DNA of 64,000 nt. Source: Pyxidicoccus parkwaysis. Lineage in GTDB: Bacteria > Myxococcota > Myxococcia > Myxococcales > Myxococcaceae. A program made the position numbers and the translations under genes. Location of the stretch: contig NZ_CP071090.1 in the NCBI RefSeq assembly GCF_017301735.1, forward strand, positions 13,147,254 to 13,211,253, given 5' to 3'. Below, piece by piece: positions 33,040-41,928 of the stretch; the first letter of the stretch is position 1, and each line of letters opens with the position of its first letter. Under the pieces are notes generated by a model. That model was not told where the DNA came from. It ran no database searches and was given only the letters and a program-made list of their open reading frames with translations.

Positions 33040-33927
33040 TTAGAGAGAGGTGCCGGCACCGTATTGTACGTGCTTGCGCTGTTCGCGCCCCGCGTGGGCC
33101 GCGGCCCGGTAGGCACCGGGCGTCACGCCCAGCGTGCGGCCGAAGTGCTTGATGAGGTGGCTCTGGTCCGTGAAGCCACTGGCGAGCGCCACCTCGGCCA
33201 TGGGCAGCGGCCCGGCCAGCAAGTCCTTCGCGCGGCGCAGTCGCAGGGAGCGCTGGTACACCTGCGGCGTCTGCCCGAGCTGCCGGTGGAAGGCGCGCAC
33301 CAGGTGCCACGGGCTCAGTCCGGCGGCGTCCGCCAATTCCTCGAGGCTGATGTTGCGAGTGGGGTCCGCCTCCAGCAATTCGCGCGCTCGCCGCACGCCC
33401 GGAGTGCACGACGGAGCGCGCTGCCCCCGCCGCGTCAGGCCCGCATGGCGCCGCAGCAGCGATACCAGCAACCCGAGCAGCCGCTCCTCGCGCTCCAGCC
33501 ATGTGGCCGCGCCGTCCTTCAGGGCTTCGAACGTGGTGACGAAGGACGCCAGCAATTCTGCGTCCTGGAGCAGGGGCGAGGCGAAGCCGGGCAGGGCGCC
33601 CGCGGGCGCGCCGGCCTCTTCCGCCGCGCGGGTGAGCAGCTCGGGTGGGACGTAGAGGATGCGGTAGGTCCAGCCCACCTCCGAGTCCGCGGCCCGGCCC
33701 TCGTGCATCTCCCCGGGGGCGATGGCCAGCAGGCTGCCCGCCGTGGCCACGACGCGCTGTCCCTGCAGGTGCATGGCATGCGCCCCCGCGTCGTAGGCCA
33801 CGAGGGAGAAGGCATCATGCGAGTGCTTGGGTGCGCTCCACCGGGTGTGGGCCGTCTGGTGCAACTCCAGCCCCGGCACCTCCGGGGCCACCCAGAATCC
33901 GTCCGACGTCCGCGCGCCTCGTGGCAT
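33040..33927 (-). CDS. AraC family transcriptional regulator
   Basis: The 295-residue protein has an N-terminal cupin-like sensing domain (HTRWSAPKHSHDAFSLVAYDAG, GSLLAIAPGEMHEG) and two C-terminal helix-turn-helix motifs (LEELADAAGLSPWHLVRAFHR and ASGFTDQSHLIKHFGRTLGV, followed by TPGAYRAA). Length is typical. The ATG at 33927 has GGGGAGGAG upstream. It is divergent from the HAD phosphatase gene, which could be a target. The effector is unknown. Confidence 0.95.
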   Translation of the reverse strand: MPRGARTSDGFWVAPEVPGLELHQTAHTRWSAPKHSHDAFSLVAYDAGAHAMHLQGQRVVATAGSLLAIAPGEMHEGRAADSEVGWTYRILYVPPELLTRAAEEAGAPAGALPGFASPLLQDAELLASFVTTFEALKDGAATWLEREERLLGLLVSLLRRHAGLTRRGQRAPSCTPGVRRARELLEADPTRNISLEELADAAGLSPWHLVRAFHRQLGQTPQVYQRSLRLRRAKDLLAGPLPMAEVALASGFTDQSHLIKHFGRTLGVTPGAYRAAAHAGREQRKHVQYGAGTSL

Positions 33928-34055
33928 CTCGGCTCCTCCCCTTTTGGTGACGCCCGCCCGGGGCGGTGCGTCCCTGATGGCAGGCAGAACGTCTGGCGGG
34001 GCTGAACGTACTGGGAGCAGGCGCACAACCCGTGCATGCGAGGGGCGGAGGGCGT

Positions 34056-34712
34056 ATGGAACGGCGGGTGAGCACTGTTGACGCCCGCGGCATCCTCTTC
34101 GACCTCGACGGCACGCTGGTGGACTCGCTGCCGGACATCATCGACAGCTTCCTGCACGGCTTCGCGCACCTGGGGCTTCCCGCGCCCGCGCACGCCGAGG
34201 TGCGCGCCCTCATCGGCCAGCCGCTGGACGTCATGTATTCGCGGTTCGCGCCCGAGCACGTGGACGCCCTGTGCGTGGCCTACCGTGAGCACTACCCGCG
34301 CAACTTCCTCAACCGCTCCCGCGCGTTTCCTGGCGTCGAGACGGTGCTGCGCACCCTGCGCGAGCGGGGCTACCTGTTGTCCGTGGCCACCACCAAGCGC
34401 AGCGACATGGCGCGGCGCTTCGTGGACGCGCTGGGCCTGGGCGGGCTGTTGCACCACGTGCAGGGCACGGACGGCTTCCCGCACAAGCCCGCGCCGGACG
34501 TGCTGCACCGCGCCCTGGCCGCGATGGGCACCCGGGGGCTGTGGATGGTGGGCGACACCACCCTGGACCTGCGCGCGGGACAGGCCGCGGGCCTGCGCAC
34601 CTACGCCGTGACGTGGGGCACCCACTCCCACGAGGAACTGGCGAGCGCCACGCCCGACGAGCTCCAGCCCGACCTGGAGCGGTTGCTGGCGCACCTGCCG
34701 CCCCTGGGCTGA
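34056..34712 (+). CDS. HAD family hydrolase, phosphoglycolate phosphatase-like
   Basis: The 218-residue protein has HAD motif I FDLDGTLVDS, motif II (LSVATTKRSD), the Lys-containing segment GFPHKPAPDVL and motif IV VGDTTLDLRAG. The small alpha-helical cap between motifs I and II is the IA type seen in Gph. It probably dephosphorylates a small sugar phosphate in the cytoplasm. The ATG at 34056 with GGAGGG upstream is preferred; GTG codons at 34032 and 34068 are alternatives. Confidence 0.94.
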   Translation: MERRVSTVDARGILFDLDGTLVDSLPDIIDSFLHGFAHLGLPAPAHAEVRALIGQPLDVMYSRFAPEHVDALCVAYREHYPRNFLNRSRAFPGVETVLRTLRERGYLLSVATTKRSDMARRFVDALGLGGLLHHVQGTDGFPHKPAPDVLHRALAAMGTRGLWMVGDTTLDLRAGQAAGLRTYAVTWGTHSHEELASATPDELQPDLERLLAHLPPLG

Positions 34713-34838
34713 GGCGCGGCGTCTCGGATTGGACGGACGCCGACTTCCGGCTTCCGCCCGCACGGGGGCGTGGGATTGTCGGGGCGCTGGTGCAACGCTT
34801 ATGCATCAGGCCAGGTCCCCCATCCACCCGGAGCCTCC

Positions 34839-35726
34839 ATGAAGAACATCTTCGCCTCCCTGTGTACCCTCGCGCTGTGCGCTGTCGTCATCGGCTGCAA
34901 GGGGGGTGACAAGGAGCCGGCGGCGGGTGAGGCGAAGCCCGAGGCGAGCGCGCCGAAGGCGGGCGGCAACGCGCTCACCGTCAAGGGCAGCGACACCATG
35001 GTCATCCTCGGCCAGCAGTGGGCCGAGGCCTTCATGAAGGCGCACCCGGACCAGCGCATCCAGGTGACGGGCGGCGGCTCAGGCACGGGCATCGCGGCGC
35101 TGCTCAACGGCACCACCGAGATTGCGATGTCCAGCCGCACCATCAAACCGGCCGAGGCGCAGCAGGTGCAGGCGCGCCACAAGGTGGAGGCGAAGCAGAC
35201 GGCGGTGGCGCGCGACGGCGTCACCTTCTACGTCAACGAGGCCAACCCGCTGCGCGCGCTCAGCCTGGAGCAGCTCCAGGCCATCTACCTGGGGGACGCG
35301 AAGAACTGGAAGGACGTGGGCGGGCCGGACGCGCCCATCGTCGTCTACTCGCGTGAGAACTCGTCGGGCACGTACGTCTTCGTGAAGGATGAGGTGCTGA
35401 AGGGCCAGGACTTCACCTCCGAGGCACTGACGCTGCCGGGCACGGCCGCGGTGGTGAACGCGGTGTCCAAGGAGAAGTGGGGCATCGGCTTCGGCGGCGC
35501 GGCATACGGCAAGGGCATCCGCGAGCTGGCGGTGAAGGTGGGCAGCGACGAGGTGGGGCCGACGGAGGAGAACATCCAGTCCGGCCGCTACCCGCTCAGT
35601 CGGGACTTGTTCTTCTACACGCGCGGCGAGGCGACCGGCCTGGCGAAGACGTTCATCGACTTCGCGCTGTCTCCCGAGGGCCAGGCCATCGTCACCAAGG
35701 TGGGCTACTTCCCGCTGAAGAAGTAG
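34839..35726 (+). CDS. phosphate-binding lipoprotein PstS-like
   Basis: The 295-residue protein has a lipobox (VVIGC, Cys near residue 20) and the PstS-type ligand-binding fold. The phosphate-contacting segments are KGSDTMVILGQQW, GGGSGTGIAALLNGTTEIAMSSR and SRENSSGTYVFVKDEVL, as in the family. Length is normal. It should bind phosphate in the periplasm for a PstCAB ABC transporter. No pst or pho genes are adjacent, so it may serve a remote transporter. It converges on the RNase H gene with 1 bp between stops. Confidence 0.94.
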   Translation: MKNIFASLCTLALCAVVIGCKGGDKEPAAGEAKPEASAPKAGGNALTVKGSDTMVILGQQWAEAFMKAHPDQRIQVTGGGSGTGIAALLNGTTEIAMSSRTIKPAEAQQVQARHKVEAKQTAVARDGVTFYVNEANPLRALSLEQLQAIYLGDAKNWKDVGGPDAPIVVYSRENSSGTYVFVKDEVLKGQDFTSEALTLPGTAAVVNAVSKEKWGIGFGGAAYGKGIRELAVKVGSDEVGPTEENIQSGRYPLSRDLFFYTRGEATGLAKTFIDFALSPEGQAIVTKVGYFPLKK

Positions 35727-35727
35727 C

Positions 35728-36498
35728 TCAGTCCTCGGCCTGGACGTCCTGGGGCTTCACGCCCCACTCCTCCAGCACCTGGGCCTCTTCCTGGGCGCTC
35801 CGCGTCTTCTTGAAGCGGGCGCCCGCCACGCCCTTCACGCGGCGCTCGCACGCGGCCCAGGTGGAGTGGCGCTTCACGGTGCGGCCCACCTCACTCAGGT
35901 ACGAGTACGCCTTCTTGGAGCCGGAGCTGGAGCGCTCGCCGGGCGACTTCTCGGGGACGGACGTGTCCTCGGGGAGGTCCATCACCGCGATGCCATAGGC
36001 CTGCAGCGGGCCGGAGTAGAGCACGGGCGTCTTGCGCTTCGAGTAGGCGACAGCGATTTCGTCCACGCGCTCGTTGGCGGGCACGCCCGAGTGGCCCCGG
36101 ATGTACCTCCAGTCGACGGCGGCCTCCTCGCCGGAGAAGGTCTTCTTGCGCTCGGCGAGCAGGGCCATGAGCCGCTTCCAGTACGCGGCGTTGGCCACGT
36201 CGCCGCCGTCGGCGGTCTTCCATCCGCGCTTCGCCCAGCCGAAGGCCCAGCGGGTGATGCCCTGGATGACGTAGGTGGAGTCCGTGTAGATGTGCAGCGG
36301 CCCCGGCGTGCGCTCCAGGTGGCGCAGCGCCTTGCCCGCGCCGGTGAGCTCCATGCGGTTGTTGGTGGTGTCCTCCTCGTGGCCGCCGAGCTCCGTCACC
36401 TGACCGTCGGGCGTGACGATGATGACGCCCCAGCCTCCCGGGCCGGGGTTGCCGGAACAGGCACCGTCGGTGAACACCAGCGTGGCGCGACTCTCCAT
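35728..36498 (-). CDS. rnhA: ribonuclease HI with C-terminal hybrid-binding-like domain
   Basis: The 256-residue enzyme starts MESRATLVFTDGACSGNPGP. The RNase H catalytic set is present: Asp in FTDGACSGN, Glu in NNRMELTG, Asp in YTDSTYV and Asp in ANERVDEIA (about residues 11, 50, 73, 146). It also has an extra C-terminal part of about 100 residues with YSYLSEVGR...TWAACERRVKGVAGARFKK, which matches the pattern of viroplasmin/hybrid-binding domains that usually sit at the N-terminus of RNase H1. It removes RNA from RNA-DNA hybrids. An upstream GTG (36507) is an alternative start. Confidence 0.94.
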   Translation of the reverse strand: MESRATLVFTDGACSGNPGPGGWGVIIVTPDGQVTELGGHEEDTTNNRMELTGAGKALRHLERTPGPLHIYTDSTYVIQGITRWAFGWAKRGWKTADGGDVANAAYWKRLMALLAERKKTFSGEEAAVDWRYIRGHSGVPANERVDEIAVAYSKRKTPVLYSGPLQAYGIAVMDLPEDTSVPEKSPGERSSSGSKKAYSYLSEVGRTVKRHSTWAACERRVKGVAGARFKKTRSAQEEAQVLEEWGVKPQDVQAED

Positions 36499-36656
36499 GG
36501 ACGCCACCCTATGCGGCTACGCCCCGGGGCCGCCAGGGAGACGAACGCCGGAGGTCGTCTCCGGTGCACGGGATGGTGACGGCGCTCCGGACATCTTGGC
36601 CAGCGGCGCCGAGGAGGTGCAGGCGGGGAGTCAGCTTCTCCGCCGGGCATGGCGAG

Positions 36657-36684
36657 GGCGCTCCGGGATTCACTCCGGAGCGCC
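36657..36684 (-). terminator. hairpin downstream of the BON gene
   Basis: A perfect 10-bp stem GGCGCTCCGG/CCGGAGCGCC with an 8-nt loop lies 21 bp beyond the stop of the BON-domain gene. Confidence 0.65.
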
Positions 36685-36705
36685 GTCGGTGACTCTGCGT
36701 GTGCG

Positions 36706-37578
36706 CTACGAGCGAGCCACCTTGGTGGGCGTGGTGCCCTGCGTCGCGGTGGCGCCGAGCGTCTCGGGGCGGCTCACCTTGAGTTGGTTGTGGACGTCCT
36801 TCACGCCGAGCACGTCCTCGATGAGGTCCTCGATGACGCGCTTGTCGCGGCGTTCCTCGACGAAGCCCGTGAGGGTGACTTCGCCGTTCTTCACCAGGAC
36901 TTCGACGTCCTCGGCGTTCACCCACCCGTGCATCAGCCGGTCGTAGATGTCCTCGCGGATGCGCTCATCCGGGCGCGTGTACGCCTTGGGGCCCTTGCCC
37001 AGCTTGCGCATGCCCTCGCGGAACTTGTCTCCGAGCCGCTCGAAGGGGCCGCGCTCGTCCTGGTCTCGGCGCAGGTGGAGCCCGTCGTTCCTGTCCCTCG
37101 CCACGTAGGTGCCGAAGCCGCGGTCCTGGCCCCGGTCGTAGCCGAGGTCTCTCTCGGACCCGCCGCCGAAGGTGCCCGGGACGCTGTACTGCCCGTAGCC
37201 CGGGCGGGCGTTCCAGTCATTGCCGCTGAGGCCTTGCATGCGGCCGTAGCCGGGGTTGGGGTTTCCTTGGAAATTGGCTCCCGGGTTGTAGTTGTAACCG
37301 GTGTTGTAGTCCCGGCCGTAGCCGGAGTTGTAGTCGCGCTCGGAGTCACGGCTGTAGTAGCGGCTGGAGTCCTCGCGCGGGTTGCGGCCGTAATCCTCGT
37401 AGCCGCGGCCGGAGCCGCTGCCCACGTACCCCTGGCCGCCCTGCCACGGGCCACGCTCCATTCTCTGCGTCGGCTCACCGCCACGGTAGCCGCCGTCGTC
37501 GAAATCCCGCTCCCGGGCTCCCCAGCGGTCCCGGTCGTCTCCGAGGTAGCGACGATTCTCGTAGTCCCTGTACGCCAT
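36706..37578 (-). CDS. BON domain protein with disordered Gly/Tyr/Asp-rich N-terminal region
   Basis: The 290-residue protein starts MAYRDYENRRYLGDDRDRWG. Residues 1-170 are low complexity in Gly, Tyr, Asp, Arg and Asn (YNSGYGRDYNTGYNYNPG) and probably disordered. The C-terminal BON domain (about 205-275: IREDIYDRLMHGWVNAEDVEVLVKNG, GVKDVHNQLKVS) is a lipid- or periplasm-associated fold. There is no signal peptide, which is unusual for a BON protein. The ATG at 37578 is preferred because AAGGAG lies at proper distance; an ATG at 37587 is too close. Confidence 0.9.
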   Translation of the reverse strand: MAYRDYENRRYLGDDRDRWGARERDFDDGGYRGGEPTQRMERGPWQGGQGYVGSGSGRGYEDYGRNPREDSSRYYSRDSERDYNSGYGRDYNTGYNYNPGANFQGNPNPGYGRMQGLSGNDWNARPGYGQYSVPGTFGGGSERDLGYDRGQDRGFGTYVARDRNDGLHLRRDQDERGPFERLGDKFREGMRKLGKGPKAYTRPDERIREDIYDRLMHGWVNAEDVEVLVKNGEVTLTGFVEERRDKRVIEDLIEDVLGVKDVHNQLKVSRPETLGATATQGTTPTKVARS

Positions 37579-37808
37579 GGCGTGCATCTCCTTCGAGCGT
37601 GCGCATGCGTGTCACGTGACGGTGACGGTTCCGGCCGGGTGTGTTGTCGGTGTCACGTGGGGCCCGCGGCGCACGGGGCTCGCGGGTCCACGGCAAGACT
37701 GGGACGTCAGCGCCATGCGGCAACGGGTGGCCTGGGGCGCGTCGCCAGTCCGCCTGCTGGGCAATCACCGGCCCGCGACGCGCGACGAGCGGAGAATAAA
37801 GGCCAGGC

Positions 37809-38387
37809 TCACCGCAAGCGTGCGAGGTCCGCCACGGTGTCCACGTCCTCACCCCCACCGGGCAGGCCGACTTCCGCCACGCGCGAGGAATCGCGGGCAA
37901 TGACGCCGCGCGCGCCCTGCTCGGGAGTGAGGGCTTCCAATTCGGGGAGCACGGCGCGGGAGAACAGCGCGGGCACGCCCCGGGTGCCGTCGTACGAGGA
38001 CGCCACTACGGCCGAGCCCGTGCGCTTCCACGTGTCCACCAGGGACGTAAGGTGCGCGGAGTCCACGCGGAGCTGGTCGCACAGCATGATGAGCACGGCG
38101 TCCACGGAGGAAGTCTCCGTGAGCGCGCGCACGCCCGCGACGAGCGAGCCACCGGGACCGGCTGCCCAGTCCGCGTGCTCCACGAGGTGCACGGGCAGGC
38201 CGGTGAGCTCGGCGGCCACGGCCTCGCGGTGCGCACCGAGGACCACGACGACGGGGCCGCACTCCGCCGCGATGGCCGTCTCCGCGGCACGACGCACCAG
38301 CGTCTTGCCTTGATGAAGCAGCAGCTGCTTCGGACGGCCCAGCCGCGACGAACCCCCTGCGGCCAGCAGCACGATGCCGGCCTTCAC
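37809..38387 (-). CDS. molybdenum cofactor cytidylyltransferase-like nucleotidyltransferase
   Basis: The 192-residue protein starts at GTG 38387 (GGAGG 7 bp upstream) with KAGIVLLAAGGSSRLGRPKQLLL, the nucleotide-binding signature of the MobA/MocA group. PVVVVLGAHREAV and CDQLRVDS are the further family segments. It would add CMP or GMP to molybdopterin. It lies 70 bp downstream of the xdhC gene on the same strand. That pairing supports a role in maturation of a molybdenum hydroxylase, although no such enzyme is encoded here. Confidence 0.92.
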   Translation of the reverse strand: MKAGIVLLAAGGSSRLGRPKQLLLHQGKTLVRRAAETAIAAECGPVVVVLGAHREAVAAELTGLPVHLVEHADWAAGPGGSLVAGVRALTETSSVDAVLIMLCDQLRVDSAHLTSLVDTWKRTGSAVVASSYDGTRGVPALFSRAVLPELEALTPEQGARGVIARDSSRVAEVGLPGGGEDVDTVADLARLR

Positions 38388-38457
38388 ATGGGCCTCCGTG
38401 CAATGAGGGTCGCCAGCGGAGACAGGTCTCCATCCGCTCGACGGTTGTCGTCGCGCC

Positions 38458-39570
38458 TCACGCCAGCTTCCGAGCAGGAGGAGGCGCCACGGAGTGAATG
38501 GGTGCCCTCCGGTCGCGCAGCTTTCCGCCCTCGCGCTCCGAAACCACCGCTTGCAGCTCGGCGACGATGGACAGCGCAATCTCCTCCGCGCCCTCCGCGC
38601 CCAAATCCAATCCCACCGGCGCGTGCAGCTTCTCCAACTGCGCGGCCGTCGGAGTGACGGGCAGCTCCGCGAGCAACCGGTCCGTGCGCGAGCGGGGTCC
38701 GAGCACTCCGAGGTAGCGCAGCGTCCTCGGCAACAGCCGGGGCAGCAGCTCGCGGTCCATGGGCAGGCTGTGCGTCATCAGCACCGCGAGCGTGCGCGGA
38801 GACAACGTCAGCGCATCCACCGCGTCGCGCGCCTTCGCCGACACCACCGCGTGCGCGAGGGGAAACCTGCGCCGCAGTGTCTCCGCGGGCCTGTCCGCCA
38901 CGACGGTGACCTGCCAGCCGAGGCTCGCGGCCTGCGTCACCACGGGCGCCACATCGAAGCCGCTGCCGAAGAGCACCAGCGGGTGTGGCGGCTCCACCAC
39001 CTCCACGAGCACGTCCGCGCCTCCACACGGGCCGCTCCAGGTCTGCCCCGCCTCCAGCGCCTCGCGAGCGGCTTCGTGCACGGCGTCTCGCAGCGCGCCG
39101 GAAAGGTCTCCCTCCGCCGTGCCGTCCTCGCGCACCAGCAGCCGCGAGCCCACCGCATTCGCGGGCCCCCGGTACACCGTGGCGACCACCGCACGGCGTC
39201 CCGAGCCGCGCTCCGTTGCGGCGAAGGCGAGCGCATCCATGGGGCCGGGCTCGCAGCGCTCCAGCAGCACGTCCACCACGCCGTTGCACCCGAGCGCGAA
39301 GGACAGGCTGCCCTCGTCCTCGGCGTTGTCGCCGGTGGAGTCGTAGCGCAGCAGGCGAGGCCCGGTGCTCGTCCAGAAGAAGGCCTTGCGAACGATGTCG
39401 GACTCCAGGCATCCGCCGCTCACGCCACCGGCCAGCCACCCGTCCTCGCTCATCAGCATGCGGGCCCCCGGCTTCCGGTACGACGAGCCGGACACGGCGA
39501 CGACGGTGGCCAGCACCAGCGGGCCACGAGCGCGCTGCCGGGCGCGGAGGATGGCGTCGAGGTCTTTCAC
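38458..39570 (-). CDS. XdhC/CoxI family maturation protein
   Basis: The 370-residue protein has the N-terminal XdhC domain (ATVVAVSGSSYRKPGARMLMSEDGWLAGGVSGGCLE) and a C-terminal Rossmann-like domain (LVLFGSGFDVAPVVTQAASLGWQVTVV). XdhC proteins insert the sulfurated molybdenum cofactor into xanthine dehydrogenase-like enzymes. Length is normal. Together with the MocA-like gene it forms a cofactor-maturation unit. No target oxidoreductase is in the window. Confidence 0.94.
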   Translation of the reverse strand: MKDLDAILRARQRARGPLVLATVVAVSGSSYRKPGARMLMSEDGWLAGGVSGGCLESDIVRKAFFWTSTGPRLLRYDSTGDNAEDEGSLSFALGCNGVVDVLLERCEPGPMDALAFAATERGSGRRAVVATVYRGPANAVGSRLLVREDGTAEGDLSGALRDAVHEAAREALEAGQTWSGPCGGADVLVEVVEPPHPLVLFGSGFDVAPVVTQAASLGWQVTVVADRPAETLRRRFPLAHAVVSAKARDAVDALTLSPRTLAVLMTHSLPMDRELLPRLLPRTLRYLGVLGPRSRTDRLLAELPVTPTAAQLEKLHAPVGLDLGAEGAEEIALSIVAELQAVVSEREGGKLRDRRAPIHSVAPPPARKLA

Positions 39571-39786
39571 TTCGCGTCCTCCAGCGCGTGAGACACGGAG
39601 TCGGCCAGCAGGCAGTCAGCAAGCATGTCGAAGGCTGGAGCCTATCATCGCTCCCGAGTGCCTTCGTGGCCGCGCGTCCTGGCGAAGCCGCCCGCACCGC
39701 GAGTTGTCCTCACGGCGACGCTGCGCCCTGGAGACGGAGCTCCATGGGGCGCGCGCGGCCCATCGTGGGAAGCGCGGTGGGCGCAC

Positions 39787-40419
39787 TCAGCCAGCGGGCT
39801 TTCGCCCCAGCACCTGCACCACCGCGGCGCGGCCCGTGTGGAGCTTCCCCTCCACCACGTCCCGTTCCCGCTCGCGGAGGATGGGCAACTCCAGTCCCTC
39901 GAAGTCCTCGCGCAGCTCCTCGGCGGTGTAGAGCAATTCGCGCAGGGGCGGCCCGCCCGTGCGCATGGCGAGCTGGGCCGGCGTGTACGCCTCCAGAATC
40001 AACACGCCTCCCGGACGCAGGCTCGCGGCCGCGGCCCGGTGTACCTGCCGGCGCAGCGGCATGGGCAGGTGGCAGAAGATGGAGACGACGGCGTCCCATG
40101 CGCCCGGCGCGAAGGTGAAGTCGGCCAGGTCGCTCACCACCGTCTTCAACGACACGCCGCGCTCCGCCGCCAGCCGCTCCGCCTTGCGCAGCCCCACGTC
40201 CGACGCGTCCACCGCCGTTACCTCGTGCCCGAGCGACGCGAGGTACACGGCATTGCGTCCCTCGCCCTCACCGAGGCTGAGCACACGCGCGGGCGCCGGT
40301 GGCAGCGACGCCGCGGACTCCGCGAGGAAGTCATTGGGCTTCGTCCCGTACACGTACTCCTGCACGGAGAAGCGGGAGTTCCACTGCGAGCGCGGACCGG
40401 AGTTGCCGGCGTGGGTCAT
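39787..40419 (-). CDS. class I SAM-dependent methyltransferase
   Basis: The 210-residue protein has glycine-rich motif I (VLSLGEGEGRNAVYLASLG), the acidic residue of motif II in AVDASDVGL, and VSIFCHLP at motif IV. The pattern is close to the TehB/thiopurine-type group with WNSRFSVQEYVYGTKPNDFL at the N-terminus. It could methylate a small molecule or metalloid; the substrate is not evident. Single gene, cytoplasmic. Confidence 0.92.
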   Translation of the reverse strand: MTHAGNSGPRSQWNSRFSVQEYVYGTKPNDFLAESAASLPPAPARVLSLGEGEGRNAVYLASLGHEVTAVDASDVGLRKAERLAAERGVSLKTVVSDLADFTFAPGAWDAVVSIFCHLPMPLRRQVHRAAAASLRPGGVLILEAYTPAQLAMRTGGPPLRELLYTAEELREDFEGLELPILRERERDVVEGKLHTGRAAVVQVLGRKPAG

Positions 40420-40572
40420 GGAGCGCCTCCTCGCACGCGAGTGTGCCGCAATCCACTTCCCTCCGCGAACGTCGGAGACGATGCTACGCGCAACGGTGCC
40501 CGTCGCAGGGGGCCTCGGAGGAAGGGCCTCCGGGCGAGCGCGTGGACCGTCTTTTTGGGGAGCTCAAGAGAG

Positions 40573-41805
40573 ATGGCATTCGAGTCTCGCCGGACCGTCG
40601 ACATGACATCCGGCGCGAAGGAGCACGAGGAGGGGGAGCGGCACCCGCCGCGAATCCGGCAGCAGTGGGCGGCGGTCCATCGCGACCGTGCCAACGAGCT
40701 GGCACTGCCCGCGCCGGAGGCATGGCGCCCCGAGCACCCGAAGCTGTTGCTCGAGCAGCGCCAGCGAAGGGCCAACCTCGCGGCGCGCGAGGGGAGGGGG
40801 ACGAGCGTCAAGGTCTTGACCTGCTGGCGCGAGATGCCGGACCTCCCGAAGGACTACTCGGTGCTGCTCGGGGAGCGGCCCTTCGACGGGCCTCCCCCGC
40901 GCGAGACGCACGAGGTCAACGACGAGGTGGCGTTCCGGAAGGCCGTGGACGCGCAGGTCCACAAGGAGCGGAGAGGGGGGAAGTGGAAGCGCATCCTCCT
41001 CTCCTTCCTGCTGTTCCCCTGTGTGGTCGGCCTCATCGGCGCCTCGCTCCAGCCGCTCGTGGGGGACTGGTCGACGCTGGGAGCCCTGGCCGGGTATGTC
41101 GGCTTCGTCTGGCTGTGCACCGGACCGTGGCGCCGTGGGACGCAGCGCCTCGCGGAACAGCGCTTCCGGGAGCAGTGGCCGGCGTACTGGCGTGAGGCGC
41201 TCGCCGTCCACTCGGAGCATGCCGCCTGGCCGGAGCAGGAGCGCGAGCGGGTGGCGTGGACCCGAAGAGTCGTTGCCGGAGAGCCCGAGGCCGTCATGGA
41301 CTCCGTGCAGCGCGAATTGGAGGCACTGGAGCTTCCCTTCGAGTCCCGGTGTGACTTCCGCTTCGAGGACGCGGAGCACGCGCTCATCGTGCTGGACCTT
41401 CCCGAAATCGACGACGTCGTCGACGAGCTGGTGCAGCACATGAAGTGGGACGGGACGATGGAGGAGAAGGGCCGGCGCACCCGGGTGGAGCGCAACGAGG
41501 AGTACCTGCGGCTGGTGGTGGGCCTGGGGATGCTGGTGACGCGGACCGTCTTCATGGCCGCGCCCACGCTGCGCCAGGTCAAGCTGGCCGCCTACACCCA
41601 GCGGCGCAAGAGTGGCAGCGGCATCCTCGAGTCCGAGTTCGTCTACGAGGTCGTCTTCAGCCGCGAGGACGCCACCTGGGACCCGAAGTCGGTGGAGCCG
41701 ATTTACGTGCTCGACGCGCCCGCGAATCGCTTCTACCTGGGGCCCGACAAGAAGCTGACGCGAATCGACCCGCCCTCGTGGTGGGCCACGCTCTCGCAAG
41801 CGTGA
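40573..41805 (+). CDS. hypothetical membrane protein
   Basis: The 410-residue protein starts MAFESRRTVDMTSGAKEHEE. It is charged at the N-terminus and has two hydrophobic helices at about residues 139-163 and 170-190 (KRILLSFLLFPCVVGLIGAS, LGALAGYVGFVWLC). A large cytoplasmic C-terminal domain of mixed structure follows (CDFRFEDAEHALIVLDLPEID, VKLAAYTQRRKSGSGI). I recognise no family. The ATG at 40573 has AAGAGAG upstream. It converges on the beta-helix gene, with a terminator between. Confidence 0.82.
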   Translation: MAFESRRTVDMTSGAKEHEEGERHPPRIRQQWAAVHRDRANELALPAPEAWRPEHPKLLLEQRQRRANLAAREGRGTSVKVLTCWREMPDLPKDYSVLLGERPFDGPPPRETHEVNDEVAFRKAVDAQVHKERRGGKWKRILLSFLLFPCVVGLIGASLQPLVGDWSTLGALAGYVGFVWLCTGPWRRGTQRLAEQRFREQWPAYWREALAVHSEHAAWPEQERERVAWTRRVVAGEPEAVMDSVQRELEALELPFESRCDFRFEDAEHALIVLDLPEIDDVVDELVQHMKWDGTMEEKGRRTRVERNEEYLRLVVGLGMLVTRTVFMAAPTLRQVKLAAYTQRRKSGSGILESEFVYEVVFSREDATWDPKSVEPIYVLDAPANRFYLGPDKKLTRIDPPSWWATLSQA

Positions 41806-41866
41806 CGACGTGGGGCGGGACCGCACGGATGCGGTGCCCGCCTCTCGCCCTCATGACGTCCGCACA

Positions 41867-41890
41867 CCGCGAGCCTCTGGAGGCTCGCGG
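41867..41890. terminator. bidirectional hairpin terminator
   Basis: A perfect inverted repeat CCGCGAGCCTC/GAGGCTCGCGG with a 2-nt centre lies between the convergent genes at 41805 and 41929. Confidence 0.7.
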
Positions 41891-41928
41891 AAGGGACGCT
41901 CGATTCTGGCAGGTGCGCGCCTCGAAGC

